Positions 24,254-34,931 of a stretch of 64,000 bases of DNA are shown piece after piece. Within the stretch, counting starts at the first letter, position 1. The number at the start of each line of letters is the position of its first letter. The notes under the pieces were generated by a model. It was not told the origin of the DNA and ran no database searches. It was given only the letters and a program-made list of their open reading frames with translations. Location of the stretch: assembly GCF_031458095.1 (NCBI RefSeq), contig NZ_JAVDXU010000002.1:1178001-1242000 (forward strand), read 5' to 3'. A program made the translations under genes and the position numbers. The DNA is from Pelomonas saccharophila_A. GTDB taxonomy: Bacteria > Pseudomonadota > Gammaproteobacteria > Burkholderiales > Burkholderiaceae_C.

Positions 24254-24993
24254 GCCGCGACTCCCAGGTAAGCCTCTTGCACGATGGGCGAGGCGATGAC
24301 GGTGGCCGGGTCGCCGTCGGCCACCAGCTTGCCCTGGTGCAAGACGATGATGCGGTCGGCCAGCTCGCGCACCACGTCCATCTTGTGTTCCACCAAGAGC
24401 AGGGTGTGCTTCTTTTCGGCCTTCAGCGCGCGGATCAGGTCCAGCACGACGGGCACCTCGTCCACGCTCATGCCGGCCGTCGGTTCGTCGAAGAGATAGA
24501 CCTTGGGGTCGAGGGCAATCAGCATGGCCACCTCGAGCTTGCGCTGGTCGCCATGCGGCAGGCTGGCGGCGAGGTCGTCAGCGCGCGCGGCCAGGCGCAC
24601 GCGCTCGAGGATGGCGCGGGCCTCGTCGATCAGTTCGCGGTGCGACAGCCACACCGACAGCATGCGCAGACCCAAGCCACGCCGGGCCTGGACGGCCAGG
24701 CGCACGTTCTCCAGCACGGTCAGATGGGCGAAGAGCTGGGTCAGCTGGAAGGCCCGGCCCAGGCCGCGCCGCGTGCGCACCGGCGCGGGTTGGTTCGTCA
24801 GGTTCTCGCCATCCAGCCAGACCTCGCCGCTGCTGGCCGGCAGCTGGCCCGAGATCAGGTTGAAGTAGGTCGTCTTGCCCGCGCCGTTGGGGCCGACGAT
24901 GGCCGTCAGCGTGCCGGGCTGGAAGCTGCACGACACCGCATCGACGGCCACGTGGCCGCCGAATCGGATGGTGAGATTCTTGGTTTCAAGCAT
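24250..24993 (-). CDS. livG: Branched-chain-type ABC transporter ATPase (LivG-like), cluster B
   Basis: A 247-residue ABC ATPase of the LivG type. Walker A is GPNGAGKTT, the signature region is SLPHGDQRKLEVAMLIA, Walker B is VYLFDEPTAGMSVDE, and the switch is LVEHKMDVV. It starts 6 bp after the PHB depolymerase stop and overlaps livF by 4 bp, tying the depolymerase and the importer into one transcript. Confidence 0.92.
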   Translation of the reverse strand: MLETKNLTIRFGGHVAVDAVSCSFQPGTLTAIVGPNGAGKTTYFNLISGQLPASSGEVWLDGENLTNQPAPVRTRRGLGRAFQLTQLFAHLTVLENVRLAVQARRGLGLRMLSVWLSHRELIDEARAILERVRLAARADDLAASLPHGDQRKLEVAMLIALDPKVYLFDEPTAGMSVDEVPVVLDLIRALKAEKKHTLLLVEHKMDVVRELADRIIVLHQGKLVADGDPATVIASPIVQEAYLGVAA

Positions 24994-24999
24994 GGGTGT

Positions 25000-26490
25000 T
25001 CAAGGACAGGTGCCGATCACGTAGTACGCCGGCCCGGTCTGCTTCAGCGTCGTCGTCGTGAAGGTATTCCACAGGCCCATGTTCTGATTGCTGCCCTTGG
25101 CGTAGGTGTAGCCGCCGGACTGTGTCGCGCGGCCGGCCGTGGTGTGGGCGTAGTTGCTGCTCGTGAAACACACCGGCGCGGTGCCCGTCGTCGTGCCGGT
25201 GGCGGGAGCGGAGGTCGCACCCTCGGCGCCGGCGGAGTCGACGGCGCGCACCGTCCAGCTATAGGTGGTGGCTGCGGCCAGGCCGGTATCGGTGAAGTTG
25301 GTCGCCATCACCAGCGAGGCATTGGCTCGGGTAGCGGCGCGATAAACGTTGTAGCCGCTGGCACCCGTGACGGCGGCCCAGCTGACGACCATGCTGCTGG
25401 CCGTCGCGCCCGAGGTCGCGACACCCGTCGGTGCCGGCAGCGTGCCGCCACCTCCGCCACCCGAGCCGCTGCCCGAGGCGACGCGGTCCACCATGGCCTT
25501 GATGGCGGTGATCTGCACGCCGCTCTTGCGCGCGAAGTCGGCGCCATACCAGCCTATCCAGTCCCAGCAGGCATTGGGGTTGGCCAGCGAGCCGCTGGCG
25601 GCCGTGCTGTGGCTGGTGTTGTCGACCTTGGTCTGCGGGAACAGCACGACGATCTTGTTGGTGTCGGCCCAGCGCGTGTAGCCGGTGTTCTTGATGAACT
25701 TGTCGCCGATATTGCCGTAGCTCTGCTGGCAGCCGTGCAGGGCGACATGCAGCTTGCATTGATTGGCACCGCCCGAGCAGGCGGCCGGCACATAGATCCA
25801 GCCGGTGGCGGCCATGCCAGGGTTGCCGGCGCTGTAGGCCGATTGGTCGAACTCGATGTAGTTAGCGGCGGCCGGTGCGTCGTTGCGCGCGTTCAGCGCG
25901 CCGTAGAACTGCGTGAGGGCCGCCTTGGCGCCGTCATAGCCGCAGTTGCTGATATAGGGCGAGGCGGCGCTCGAGCAGCTGTTGTTGCCGGTGGCGTCGA
26001 AGTCCGTCGGGAAGACATGGGCGGTGCTGGCCCGCTTCACGTACTGGGGCGTTGCGCCGTTGTTGGTGTACTGCGTATTGACGGCATCCATCGGGTTGGG
26101 GCCGACGGTGGTGTCGCTCGTGCCGACGAAGAGATAGATCTTCTGCGCCGCCACATTGGCCTTGGCGTCGATGCTGCTGCCGCTCCAGTTGTTGATGTCG
26201 GCCTGCATGATGCTGAGCTGGCTCGCACTGATGCTGGCGTTGTACATGCAGGCCGTGTAGTTGCTGTGGCCGGCGCACATATAGGGGCCGCCGGCAAAGA
26301 CGCCGACGCCCTTGAAGGTGGCCGAGTGCGCATAGCCCAGCTGGTTGGCCATGAAGCCGCCCGAGGACAGGCCCGACACCGAGATGCTGCCGGTGTCGAT
26401 GTTGAGGGCGGGCAGGTTCACGGCGGCATTCGCCGCGCCGGTGAGCGCAGCCAGCAACCATGGAATGGTGATCTTGAATCCGAACGACAT
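25000..26490 (-). CDS. phaZ: Extracellular poly(3-hydroxybutyrate) depolymerase family protein with FN3 module
   Basis: A 496-residue secreted esterase of the PHB depolymerase family. After a signal peptide (about residues 1-22, ending ANAA) comes the lipase box G40-L-S42-S-G44, and the oxyanion motif LHGCQQ lies much later (about residue 255), the order of type-2 catalytic domains. A Gly-rich linker (about 340-350) leads to a fibronectin type III module (about 350-435) and a 60-residue tail that may bind polymer. PHB depolymerases cut extracellular polyester to 3-hydroxybutyrate oligomers. A GAAGGAGACA site precedes the ATG. It sits between the binding protein and ATPases of an importer, which is unusual. 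Other polyesters or aromatic esters are possible substrates. Confidence 0.87.
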   Translation of the reverse strand: MSFGFKITIPWLLAALTGAANAAVNLPALNIDTGSISVSGLSSGGFMANQLGYAHSATFKGVGVFAGGPYMCAGHSNYTACMYNASISASQLSIMQADINNWSGSSIDAKANVAAQKIYLFVGTSDTTVGPNPMDAVNTQYTNNGATPQYVKRASTAHVFPTDFDATGNNSCSSAASPYISNCGYDGAKAALTQFYGALNARNDAPAAANYIEFDQSAYSAGNPGMAATGWIYVPAACSGGANQCKLHVALHGCQQSYGNIGDKFIKNTGYTRWADTNKIVVLFPQTKVDNTSHSTAASGSLANPNACWDWIGWYGADFARKSGVQITAIKAMVDRVASGSGSGGGGGGTLPAPTGVATSGATASSMVVSWAAVTGASGYNVYRAATRANASLVMATNFTDTGLAAATTYSWTVRAVDSAGAEGATSAPATGTTTGTAPVCFTSSNYAHTTAGRATQSGGYTYAKGSNQNMGLWNTFTTTTLKQTGPAYYVIGTCP

Positions 26491-26534
26491 GGGTTTGTCT
26501 CCTTCGAAGGCTTTGATGGGTACAGCTCTTCTCA

Positions 26535-26554
26535 GGCCCCGTGATGTCCGGGGC
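26535..26554. repeat. Hairpin between binding-protein and depolymerase genes
   Basis: GCCCCG and CGGGGC form a 6-bp GC-only stem with a 7-base loop in the 99-bp gap between the substrate-binding protein stop (26590) and the depolymerase start (26490). There is no T-run on the minus strand, so it more likely stabilises or attenuates the transcript than terminates it. Such hairpins are common after highly expressed binding-protein genes. Confidence 0.4.
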
Positions 26555-26589
26555 TTCCTCAATGCGTCGTATCTTGGAGTTAGGCCGGA

Positions 26590-27789
26590 TCAGCGCTTGT
26601 TGCGGATCGGCACCTGCATCTCTTCCGGCTTGATCTCGCGCACCAGCTCAGGCACGCCCCAGGGGAAGGCGGGGTCGACCTTGATGCGGAAGTGGTACAT
26701 GGACTGCATGGCCTGGTGGTCTTCGGCGCGGAAGGTCATCTTGCCCTTGGGCGTCTCGAAGCTCATGCCTTCCATGGTCTTGATGAGCTTGTTGGTCGCC
26801 GTGTCGCCATTCGTCTTCTTCAGCGCCTCCACCAGAGCGATGGCCGCGCTCATGCCGCCGGCCGTGAAGAAGTCGGGCGGCTGCTTGAACTGCTTGTAGT
26901 GGTTGGCGACCAGCCACTCATTGACCGGGTTCTTCGGGATGCCGAAGTAGTAGTAGGTCGCGCCCTCCATGCCGGGGAACTGCTTGTAGGCCGTCATGGC
27001 CGGCAGGATGTTGCCGCCCGAGCCGACGCCGATGCCGTAGCGCTTTTGCAGATCGAGCGCGGCCAGCGCGCCGAAGGGCGGCGTGGCGCCGGCCCACACG
27101 ACGGCGATGACCTTGGGACCTTGCTTGTCCTTGAGCGCATCCACCAGGCGCTGGATGCCGGCGGTGAAGTCCGTCGTCGCCGTAGGCAGGTATTCCTCGT
27201 GGACGATCTTGGCCTTCTTCAGCGCTTCCTTGTAGGCCTTCACGGCGTCGCGGCCGAAGGCGTAGTCCTGGGCCAGGATGCCGATGTTCAAGCCGGCGAT
27301 GTCGGAGGCGACGGCATTGCCGATGGCGTCTTGCGACGAGTTGCGGCCGGTGCGGAAGATGTATTTGTTCCACTTGTCGCCGGTGATGGAGTCGGCCACG
27401 GCCGGCTCCACCAGCAAGATCTTCTTGTACTCCTCGGCGACAGGCAGCATGGCCAGGGCCACGCCGCTGGACGAGGGCCCAACGGCGATGTCGGCCTTGT
27501 CGTCGCCATAGGCCGCGGCCAGCAGGCTCTTGCCCACGTCGGGCTTGCCCTGGTCGTCCTTCTCGATGACGACGAGCTTCTTGCCCGCGACCGTCATGCT
27601 GCCGCCGGTGGCGTAGTCCAGGCCCATCATGAAGCCGGTCTGCGTCTGCTTGCCATAGGCTTCCAGCGGGCCGGTCTTGCTGTAGACATGGGCGATGCGG
27701 ATTTCATTGCCGGCGGCCAGGGTCAGGCCAGGCAGGGCGACCGCGAGGGTGGCGGCAGCGATGGCAAAGCGGCGCGTGGTGAGGCGCAT
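26590..27789 (-). CDS. ABC transporter substrate-binding protein, cluster B, first gene of the sigma-54 operon
   Basis: A 399-residue periplasmic binding protein of the Leu/Ile/Val type with a signal peptide ending TLAAG. Segments such as IRIAHVYSKTGPLEAYGKQT, GPSSSGVALAMLPVAEEYKK and ILAQDYAFGRDAVKAYKEAL place it in the group annotated as amino acid or aromatic acid binders; the ligand is unknown. An AGGAGACAAGCCCC leader precedes the ATG. A near-consensus sigma-54 promoter lies 57-76 bp upstream, so this heads the transcript that continues through the depolymerase and importer genes. Confidence 0.9.
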   Translation of the reverse strand: MRLTTRRFAIAAATLAVALPGLTLAAGNEIRIAHVYSKTGPLEAYGKQTQTGFMMGLDYATGGSMTVAGKKLVVIEKDDQGKPDVGKSLLAAAYGDDKADIAVGPSSSGVALAMLPVAEEYKKILLVEPAVADSITGDKWNKYIFRTGRNSSQDAIGNAVASDIAGLNIGILAQDYAFGRDAVKAYKEALKKAKIVHEEYLPTATTDFTAGIQRLVDALKDKQGPKVIAVVWAGATPPFGALAALDLQKRYGIGVGSGGNILPAMTAYKQFPGMEGATYYYFGIPKNPVNEWLVANHYKQFKQPPDFFTAGGMSAAIALVEALKKTNGDTATNKLIKTMEGMSFETPKGKMTFRAEDHQAMQSMYHFRIKVDPAFPWGVPELVREIKPEEMQVPIRNKR

Positions 27790-27845
27790 GGGGCTTGTCT
27801 CCTGAAGTCTGGGCTGTCTGCTCTGTCGGCAGACGGTGTCTTCCC

Positions 27846-27865
27846 TTTTTGCAAGGGCCGTGCCC
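27846..27865 (-). promoter_or_regulatory. Sigma-54 promoter of the binding-protein/depolymerase/importer operon
   Basis: The minus strand reads GGGCACG-GCCC-TTGCA followed by an A-run. Compared with the established -24/-12 consensus TGGCAC(G)-N4-TTGC(A), only the first T differs, and GG and GC are 10 bp apart as required. Transcription would start near 27840, leaving a leader of about 50 bases. A sigma-54 activator gene ends just upstream at 27950. Confidence 0.8.
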
Positions 27866-27949
27866 GGCGGGGAAGGGGGCGCCGGGGCGGTTTTCGTGCG
27901 GGTTGTCCCGAGGTTTTTGGCCGTTAGGGACGGTGGGAGTGTCCGAAAT

Positions 27950-29461
<1,512 letters not shown>

Positions 29462-29463
29462 GA

Positions 29464-29485
29464 CCGGCGCAATGTACCGCGCCGG
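29464..29485. repeat. Hairpin directly before the activator start codon
   Basis: CCGGCGC and GCGCCGG form a perfect 7-bp stem with an 8-base loop, ending 2 bp before the activator ATG (29461). The stem covers the position where a ribosome-binding site should be and no purine-rich site is otherwise visible. It could end the receptor transcript or restrain activator translation. Confidence 0.45.
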
Positions 29486-29526
29486 CCCTGCCCCCTCGGC
29501 CAGGCCGTAGCCGCTCAGTCTCACCT

Positions 29527-31725
29527 TTAGAACTTCAGCGTGCCACCCAGCGTGAAGGTGCGCGGCGCACCGTAGTAGGCGTTCAGCACGCCCAGGGCCG
29601 CGATGTTGTAGCCATCGGTCTTGTAGGCCTTGTTGGTCAGGTTGCTGCCCTGCAGGAAGAAGCTCAGCTTGGCATCCTTCTCCCAGATCAGGCCGGCATT
29701 CACCAGCGTGTAGGCGTCCTGGGCGAGGGCTTCGGAGAGGTCGGTCGTCGGGTAGACCTTGCTGCGGTGGGTGACCCCCAGGCGCGAGCGCAGCGTGCCG
29801 ACCTCCAGCTTGGCGTTGTGCTCGATGTTCAGGCCGGCCTGGAACTTGGGCGTGTTGGTGAACTTCTTCTGGTCGGCCACGTTGACGCCGCGGTCGATGT
29901 ATTCGTCGTACTTGGCATCCAGGGCGGCCAGGTTGCCGCTGATGCGCCAGGCCGTGGACGGCATCCACAGGAACTCGACCTCGGCGCCCTGCACCGTGGC
30001 CTTGCCGGCGTTGGTGAAGTCGCCGAAGAAGCCGGGCTGGCCGTTGGCCTGGGTGTAGCTGGTGAAGACGGACAGCTGCACGTTCTTGTACTTGTTGTGG
30101 AACAGGGCCGTGTTCAGCTCCAGGCGGCCGCCGTCCAGGATCATCTTGGCACCGACCTCCAGCGAGTCGAGCTTCTCGTCGGCGAAGGGCCGGCCCGACG
30201 ACGGGAAGGCCACGGTGTTGGCGCGGATGTTGTAGCCGCCGCTCTTGAAGCCGCGCGAGGCAGTCGTGTAGAGCTTGATCGCCTGGCTGGCCTTGTATTC
30301 GAGGGACAGGCGCGGCGAGGTGTTGCTGACCGACAGACTCTTGTCGAAGTTGGCCGGCACGGCGATGGGTGTGCCGCTGAACGTGTCGTTGGCGAAAGCC
30401 TGGTTCAGCACGACGGCGCGCTTGTCCTCCTGGGTGTAGCGCAGGCCGGTGCTGACGCTGAACTGTGGCGTCAGGCGCCAGCTCCAGTCGCCGAAGACGG
30501 CCTTGCCCTCGGTGTAGACCAGGCCGTTGGTCGTGCCGAAGCTCAGGTTGAAGAAGTTGTTGCGCACCGTGCCGCCGGCGCGGCCGTCGAAGTAGTAGAG
30601 GCCGATGACGCCGGAGTGGTTCTGGCCCTCGTAGATGGCCTGCAGCTCGTGGCTTTGCGAGCTGTCGTGGTACTCGGCGCGCACGTCGGCGATCTTGTTG
30701 GGCAGGCCGTCGAAGTCGATGGAGGTGTTGGTGTCCGAGGCGCGGTGGGCCAGGATGTACTTGAGGCTCCAGTCAGCACTGACGCCCCAGTTCAGCGTCA
30801 GTGATTCGCCTTCGCTCTGGGTGCGGTTGGCATTGGGCATGCCGGTGGCGATGTCGTAGCGGCCCGTGGTGGGCGGCGTCTTGGCGGGATCGAAGGGGTT
30901 GACGTTCAGGCGCTGGAAGCCGCGCATATGTGAGTCGTCATGGGTGCGGTCCACCGATACCTGGGCGTTGAACGTGGAGCCGGTCGGGAACCAGCCCATG
31001 GAGACGCGGCCGCTGGTCGTCGCCTGGTCGCTGACAGGGCTGCCGTCGGTCAGGTTCTTGCCGTAGCCCTCGCGGTTGAGGCTGGCGCCGGCAAGCCGGA
31101 AGCGGAACTGGCCATCGGCGACGGCCGTGCCCACGCCGCCCTTGGCCGTCACCTGGCCGTAGTTGCCGATGGCCAGCGTCACCGAGCCTTCGGTGGCCTG
31201 AGGCAGCGGCTTGGACACGTATTTCACCGCGCCGCCGATGGTGTTCTTGCCGTACAGCGTGCCCTGGGGGCCGCGCAGCACTTCGACGCGCTGTACGTCG
31301 TAGACGTCCAGCAGCGCCCCCTGGGGGCGGGCGATGTAGACGTCGTCGAAATAGATGCCCACGCCGGGGTCCACGCCCCACAGCGGGTCGGCCTGGCCGA
31401 CGCCGCGGATGAAGGTGGTGATGGTGGTGTTGCTGCCGCGTGCGGCATAGATGGTCAGGTTGGGCACCTGGCCCTGCAGGTCGCCGAGGTCCTTGATGGC
31501 CAGCTTGTCCAGCTGCTCGGCGGTGAGGGCCGTGACGGCGACCGGCACATCCTGCAGCGACTCCTCGCGCTTGCGCGCCGTGACCTTGACGACGTCCAGC
31601 GTCGTCACCTGCGGTTCGGCGGCGGGCGTGGTTTGCGCGGCTGCGGGCAGGGCGGTGCTGGAAGCCGCAATGGCGGCAAGGATGGCGAAATGCAGCGGCG
31701 AAGGCGCCGGCAGGCGTCGGGGCAT
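29527..31725 (-). CDS. TonB-dependent outer-membrane receptor
   Basis: A 732-residue TonB-dependent receptor. A signal peptide (to about residue 30, ALPAAAQ) is followed by a plug domain (about 50-160) with VKVTARKREESLQDVPVAV, FIRGVGQ and VEVLRGPQGTLYGKNTIGGA, then a beta-barrel ending in the terminal aromatic LGGTLKF typical of outer-membrane proteins. The class is the large iron-complex/sugar/ester-type group common in sphingomonads and Burkholderiales and is not necessarily a siderophore receptor. The ATG at 31725 has AGGAGACAAGCC upstream and a sigma-54 promoter before that, so it is likely co-regulated with the importer operon by the activator at 27950. Confidence 0.9.
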   Translation of the reverse strand: MPRRLPAPSPLHFAILAAIAASSTALPAAAQTTPAAEPQVTTLDVVKVTARKREESLQDVPVAVTALTAEQLDKLAIKDLGDLQGQVPNLTIYAARGSNTTITTFIRGVGQADPLWGVDPGVGIYFDDVYIARPQGALLDVYDVQRVEVLRGPQGTLYGKNTIGGAVKYVSKPLPQATEGSVTLAIGNYGQVTAKGGVGTAVADGQFRFRLAGASLNREGYGKNLTDGSPVSDQATTSGRVSMGWFPTGSTFNAQVSVDRTHDDSHMRGFQRLNVNPFDPAKTPPTTGRYDIATGMPNANRTQSEGESLTLNWGVSADWSLKYILAHRASDTNTSIDFDGLPNKIADVRAEYHDSSQSHELQAIYEGQNHSGVIGLYYFDGRAGGTVRNNFFNLSFGTTNGLVYTEGKAVFGDWSWRLTPQFSVSTGLRYTQEDKRAVVLNQAFANDTFSGTPIAVPANFDKSLSVSNTSPRLSLEYKASQAIKLYTTASRGFKSGGYNIRANTVAFPSSGRPFADEKLDSLEVGAKMILDGGRLELNTALFHNKYKNVQLSVFTSYTQANGQPGFFGDFTNAGKATVQGAEVEFLWMPSTAWRISGNLAALDAKYDEYIDRGVNVADQKKFTNTPKFQAGLNIEHNAKLEVGTLRSRLGVTHRSKVYPTTDLSEALAQDAYTLVNAGLIWEKDAKLSFFLQGSNLTNKAYKTDGYNIAALGVLNAYYGAPRTFTLGGTLKF

Positions 31726-31772
31726 GGCTTGTCTCCTGGTTGTCGTCGTAATGGATGCCAGGCTCCCAAAGC

Positions 31773-31787
31773 GCAAAAGCCATGCCC
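31773..31787 (-). promoter_or_regulatory. Sigma-54 promoter of the TonB-dependent receptor gene
   Basis: The minus strand reads GGGCATG-GCTT-TTGC, with GG and GC spaced by 10 bp as in -24/-12 promoters (consensus TGGCAYR-N4-TTGCW; the first T and last W differ). Transcription would start near 31762, about 37 bases before the ATG at 31725. It is weaker than the match at 27846 but has the same paired TGTCC upstream. Confidence 0.65.
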
Positions 31788-31843
31788 GCGCCAACTCGGG
31801 GCAAAGTCCAGGCAAACCCTTGCGAGCTAACCCGCGGTTTTGC

Positions 31844-31868
31844 TGTCCAAAGTGGCGCCACTGTCCGG
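31844..31868. promoter_or_regulatory. Paired TGTCC repeats around a 12-bp palindrome, candidate activator site
   Basis: CTGTCC occurs at 31843-31848 and 31861-31866, exactly 18 bp apart, flanking the perfect palindrome AGTGGCGCCACT (31851-31862). It lies 57-95 bp upstream of the sigma-54 promoter at 31773-31787 and mirrors the pair at 27940-27966. It is also upstream of the divergent MBL gene at 31989. Confidence 0.5.
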
Positions 31869-31988
31869 AAAGCAGTCATTGCGGGTGAGCCGCGATGTCC
31901 AGCTGGCAGACAACACCCCTGGGGGCTGCAGGGCTGCGGCGGCGCCGATATGCTGCGCCGCTTCCCTTCATCCCCCCGGAGACGAACG

Positions 31989-32918
31989 ATGCTCAAACGC
32001 CTGCTTCCCGCCGCTCTCGCCCTCGCCTTCAGCGCCACCACGGCCCTCGCCGCCGGCCCGCAGCTCAAAGGCCAGGCGCCGGGTTGGTACCGCCTGCAGC
32101 TTGGCGACTTCGAGATCACCGCGCTGAATGACGGCACGCTGGATCTGCCGGTCGACAAGCTGCTGCAGCAACCTGCACCTCAAACGATCAAGGCCCTGCA
32201 GCATGCCTACCTCGGCGTGCCGCTGGAGACCTCGGTCAACGCCTACCTTGTCAATACCGGCTCCAAGCTCGTGCTGGTGGACACCGGCGCTGCCAGCATG
32301 TTCGGCCCGACGCTGGGCCGCCTGTTGACCAGCCTGAAGGCCTCGGGCTACGCGCCCGAGCAGGTCGACGAGATCGTCATCACCCATATGCACGGTGACC
32401 ACATCGGCGGCGCCTCCAGCGCGACCTTCCCGAATGCCGCCCTGCGCATCGACAAGCGCGACAGCGACTATTGGCTGGCGCCCGAGCAGGTCAACAAGGG
32501 CGAGGGCGGCAAGGCCATCGCCGCCCTGGTCAAGGGCTTTGCCGATGCGGGGCGCTTCAAGCCCTTCGAGGGCAGCGCCGCCGGCGTCGAGATCGTGCCC
32601 GGCTTCAAGGCCTTCCCGGCCTATGGCCACACGCCTGGCCACAGCAACTATGTCGCCGAGAGCAAGGGCCAGAAGATGATGTTCTGGGGCGACCTGATGC
32701 ATGTCGCCGCCGTGCAGTTCGCCGAGCCCGCGGTGACCATCCAATTCGACTCCGATCCCAAGGCCGCCGCACCGGCGCGCGAGAAGGCCTATGCCGCCGC
32801 GGCCAAGGACGGCTACTACGTCGCGGTGACGCACGTCAGCTTCCCCGGCATCGGCAAGCTGCGCGCCGATGGCAAGGGCTATGACTGGCTGCCGGTGAAC
32901 TACTCGGCCAACCGTTGA
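31989..32918 (+). CDS. Exported MBL-fold metallo-hydrolase
   Basis: A 309-residue periplasmic metallo-beta-lactamase-fold enzyme with signal peptide (to about residue 22, TALAAG) and a complete zinc motif H133-M-H135-G-D137-H138, a GHTPGHS second histidine region and a later WGDLMH acidic site. Family members include quorum-quenching lactonases, arylsulfatases and related esterases. A GGAGACG site precedes the ATG. It is divergent from the TonB receptor and shares its upstream region, so it may belong to the same regulon; no good sigma-54 promoter faces it. Confidence 0.87.
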   Translation: MLKRLLPAALALAFSATTALAAGPQLKGQAPGWYRLQLGDFEITALNDGTLDLPVDKLLQQPAPQTIKALQHAYLGVPLETSVNAYLVNTGSKLVLVDTGAASMFGPTLGRLLTSLKASGYAPEQVDEIVITHMHGDHIGGASSATFPNAALRIDKRDSDYWLAPEQVNKGEGGKAIAALVKGFADAGRFKPFEGSAAGVEIVPGFKAFPAYGHTPGHSNYVAESKGQKMMFWGDLMHVAAVQFAEPAVTIQFDSDPKAAAPAREKAYAAAAKDGYYVAVTHVSFPGIGKLRADGKGYDWLPVNYSANR

Positions 32919-32942
32919 GGCCCGCTGGCGAGCGGGATCGGG

Positions 32943-34931
32943 TCAGTCGGCCGGCCCGAGATCCCGCATGCGGACCAGCGTACCGCGGTCGAAGGCGAGG
33001 TAGCCGCCGCTGACCGCGGCGGCGATGTTGAAGTTGGACAAAATTCCGACGCCTTCGTTGATGAACAGCGCGATTTCCTTGCCGTCCGGGCTCAGCCTCC
33101 AATGGCTGGAGGGGCCGTTGCCCAGAGTCGACCCCTGCGCCACCCGCCATCTGCCATCGCTGTACAGGAGGTGCTGGCTTCCGCTTTCCGAGGGATTGAA
33201 CTGGCTCGGCGAATCCAGGATCAACCAGCGTCGAGCCGCCTTGGCGGCGTCCAGCTTGGCCTCGGGCGCCTTCACGACGGCACGCAGCGCACGGTTGGAT
33301 GCCACGCCGTCCAGTTCGCTTTCAACCAGCCAGTACTCCAGGTTGTCCTCGCCCTGCCAGAGACGCGTGTAGCGCTGGGCGAACTTGCCGTTGAGGTCAG
33401 CACCGGAAAAGAGCAAGCTGCCCGCCACCAACTGACCTTTCACAGGTCCTTTGTCGAGCGTGCCGTCGAACGTTGTCTCGGCGCCGTCCAGGCAGAGGCA
33501 ACGGGCCTCGCCCGACGTGGCGGGAATCGCGACGCCGGCCCAGCGCGTGTTCGGTGCGAAGTCCGCCATCGTCAGCGGCAGCTTGTCGCGCTGCACATCG
33601 AAGCTGATCACCGGCTTCCACTCCGACCAGGCGAATTGGCATTGGGGAAGTTCCGGCGAGCCCGTGCAGCCCGGGGCCCTCGCGTATTCACGCAGCATCA
33701 GCTCCGGCCGGGCCTGCGGGTCGGCGCTGCGCACCTTGCGCAGCAGAAAGCCCCCGTAAGTCCAGAGGCCGCCCTCATAGCTACCGTCGAGCACGGTGAT
33801 GCGCAAGGCGTCACCGTCGTATTCCCAGCGGGAGGCAATCTGCCTCGGAATGCCGTTGCGATCGAAGTCAAAGAAGGACGCCCCGCCGCCGGGCTTCAGA
33901 TCGAAGATGAAACTGGCGGTGCCGGCAACGGCCAGCAGGCTTCCTGCTGCGGCGACGGTGGGCGGCGATGCATCCGTGACGGCGGTGGTGGTTGCGCTCA
34001 TGCCGGTGAAGCCGTCGGAACCGGCCAGCGCCTTGCGGTTCGCCAACGCGAGCGCGCTCGAGTCGCTGACCAGCTTCAACGTGGTCTGCACGCCGTCGGG
34101 CAGCGAAGCGCCGCCTTCAGCCACGCGGCGGAACTGGGTGACGGTGTCGATCAGGTCGTCAGGGTTGGTGCGTGTGAGGCCCTGACGCAAGGCTGTGGAA
34201 CTGGAGGGCAGGCTGCCTTTCTGCGCCAGCAGGCCCTGCCGCGCCGAGCTCAACGCATCCAGCGTCAATGCGGGCCATTTCGTTTCGTTCAGCTTCTGGG
34301 CGGTCGACGCGGAGAACAGCAGGCTGAAGTCCCCGATGAGGCTGCCCATCGCCAGCGTGGCCTTGGAGCCGCTGCCCTTGGCGGTCAAAGTGACGAAGGC
34401 GTCGGCGCGCGAACTCCTGACCGCGAGCTTGTAGGCGCCCTGGGCGTCCGCCGTGGTCGTGAACTGCTTGTCGCCGACCTGGGCCGTGACCTCCATCCCC
34501 TTGCCGTCGGGACTGATGCTGCCGCTGAGTTCTAGCTCGGCCTCGACGGTCAGCTTGACCGTCGCCGTGCTGCCGGCGGCGCCCGACTCGGCGCGGTAGC
34601 TGAATTGATCCGCGCCGTAGTAGCCGGCGTCCGGCGTGTATTGCAACGTCGCGCCTTGAACGGTGACCTTGCCGTGCGCGGGAGCGGTGGCCACGCTCAG
34701 CGTGGGCGAGGCGCCTGCGCTGACACTGTCGTTGGCCAGCACGCTCAGGACAGTGGCCGGGCCTGTCGCGACGGTGAACTGGTCGTCCACCGCGCTCACC
34801 GTCGTCGCCGGCCCGGCCGTATCGGAGCCGCCCCCACACGCCGCCAGACTGGCCAACAACACGATGACACCGAGGCCCGACAAATGCTGCCGACGGCGCG
34901 ACTGCGCTCCGGCGAGAACTCTGCAATACAT
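32943..34931 (-). CDS. Large lipoprotein with Ig/cadherin-like repeat, function unknown
   Basis: A 662-residue lipoprotein. The lipobox LASLAAC places the lipidated cysteine at residue 32, followed by GGG. Residues about 45-130 form a cadherin/Ig-like 'VLANDS...YTPDAGYYGADQFSYRA' module, as in VCBS or tandem-95 repeats; a second beta-rich segment runs to about 190. The C-terminal two-thirds has no motif I know, with scattered cysteines (such as ARCLCLDG) and beta-rich patterns. It is a single gene, convergent to the MBL gene 24 bp away. Cell-surface binding or polymer contact is possible but unproven. Confidence 0.72.
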   Translation of the reverse strand: MYCRVLAGAQSRRRQHLSGLGVIVLLASLAACGGGSDTAGPATTVSAVDDQFTVATGPATVLSVLANDSVSAGASPTLSVATAPAHGKVTVQGATLQYTPDAGYYGADQFSYRAESGAAGSTATVKLTVEAELELSGSISPDGKGMEVTAQVGDKQFTTTADAQGAYKLAVRSSRADAFVTLTAKGSGSKATLAMGSLIGDFSLLFSASTAQKLNETKWPALTLDALSSARQGLLAQKGSLPSSSTALRQGLTRTNPDDLIDTVTQFRRVAEGGASLPDGVQTTLKLVSDSSALALANRKALAGSDGFTGMSATTTAVTDASPPTVAAAGSLLAVAGTASFIFDLKPGGGASFFDFDRNGIPRQIASRWEYDGDALRITVLDGSYEGGLWTYGGFLLRKVRSADPQARPELMLREYARAPGCTGSPELPQCQFAWSEWKPVISFDVQRDKLPLTMADFAPNTRWAGVAIPATSGEARCLCLDGAETTFDGTLDKGPVKGQLVAGSLLFSGADLNGKFAQRYTRLWQGEDNLEYWLVESELDGVASNRALRAVVKAPEAKLDAAKAARRWLILDSPSQFNPSESGSQHLLYSDGRWRVAQGSTLGNGPSSHWRLSPDGKEIALFINEGVGILSNFNIAAAVSGGYLAFDRGTLVRMRDLGPAD

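Noticed and set aside
24277..26544. Plus-strand open frame of 755 codons opposite livG and the PHB depolymerase
   Set aside because: The opposite strand has complete ABC and depolymerase motifs; this frame has only low-complexity sequence.
31890..31988. Possible sigma-54 promoter facing the MBL hydrolase gene at 31989
   Set aside because: A GG-N10-GC spacing exists in the GC-rich leader but the -24 and -12 bases do not otherwise match; too weak to call.
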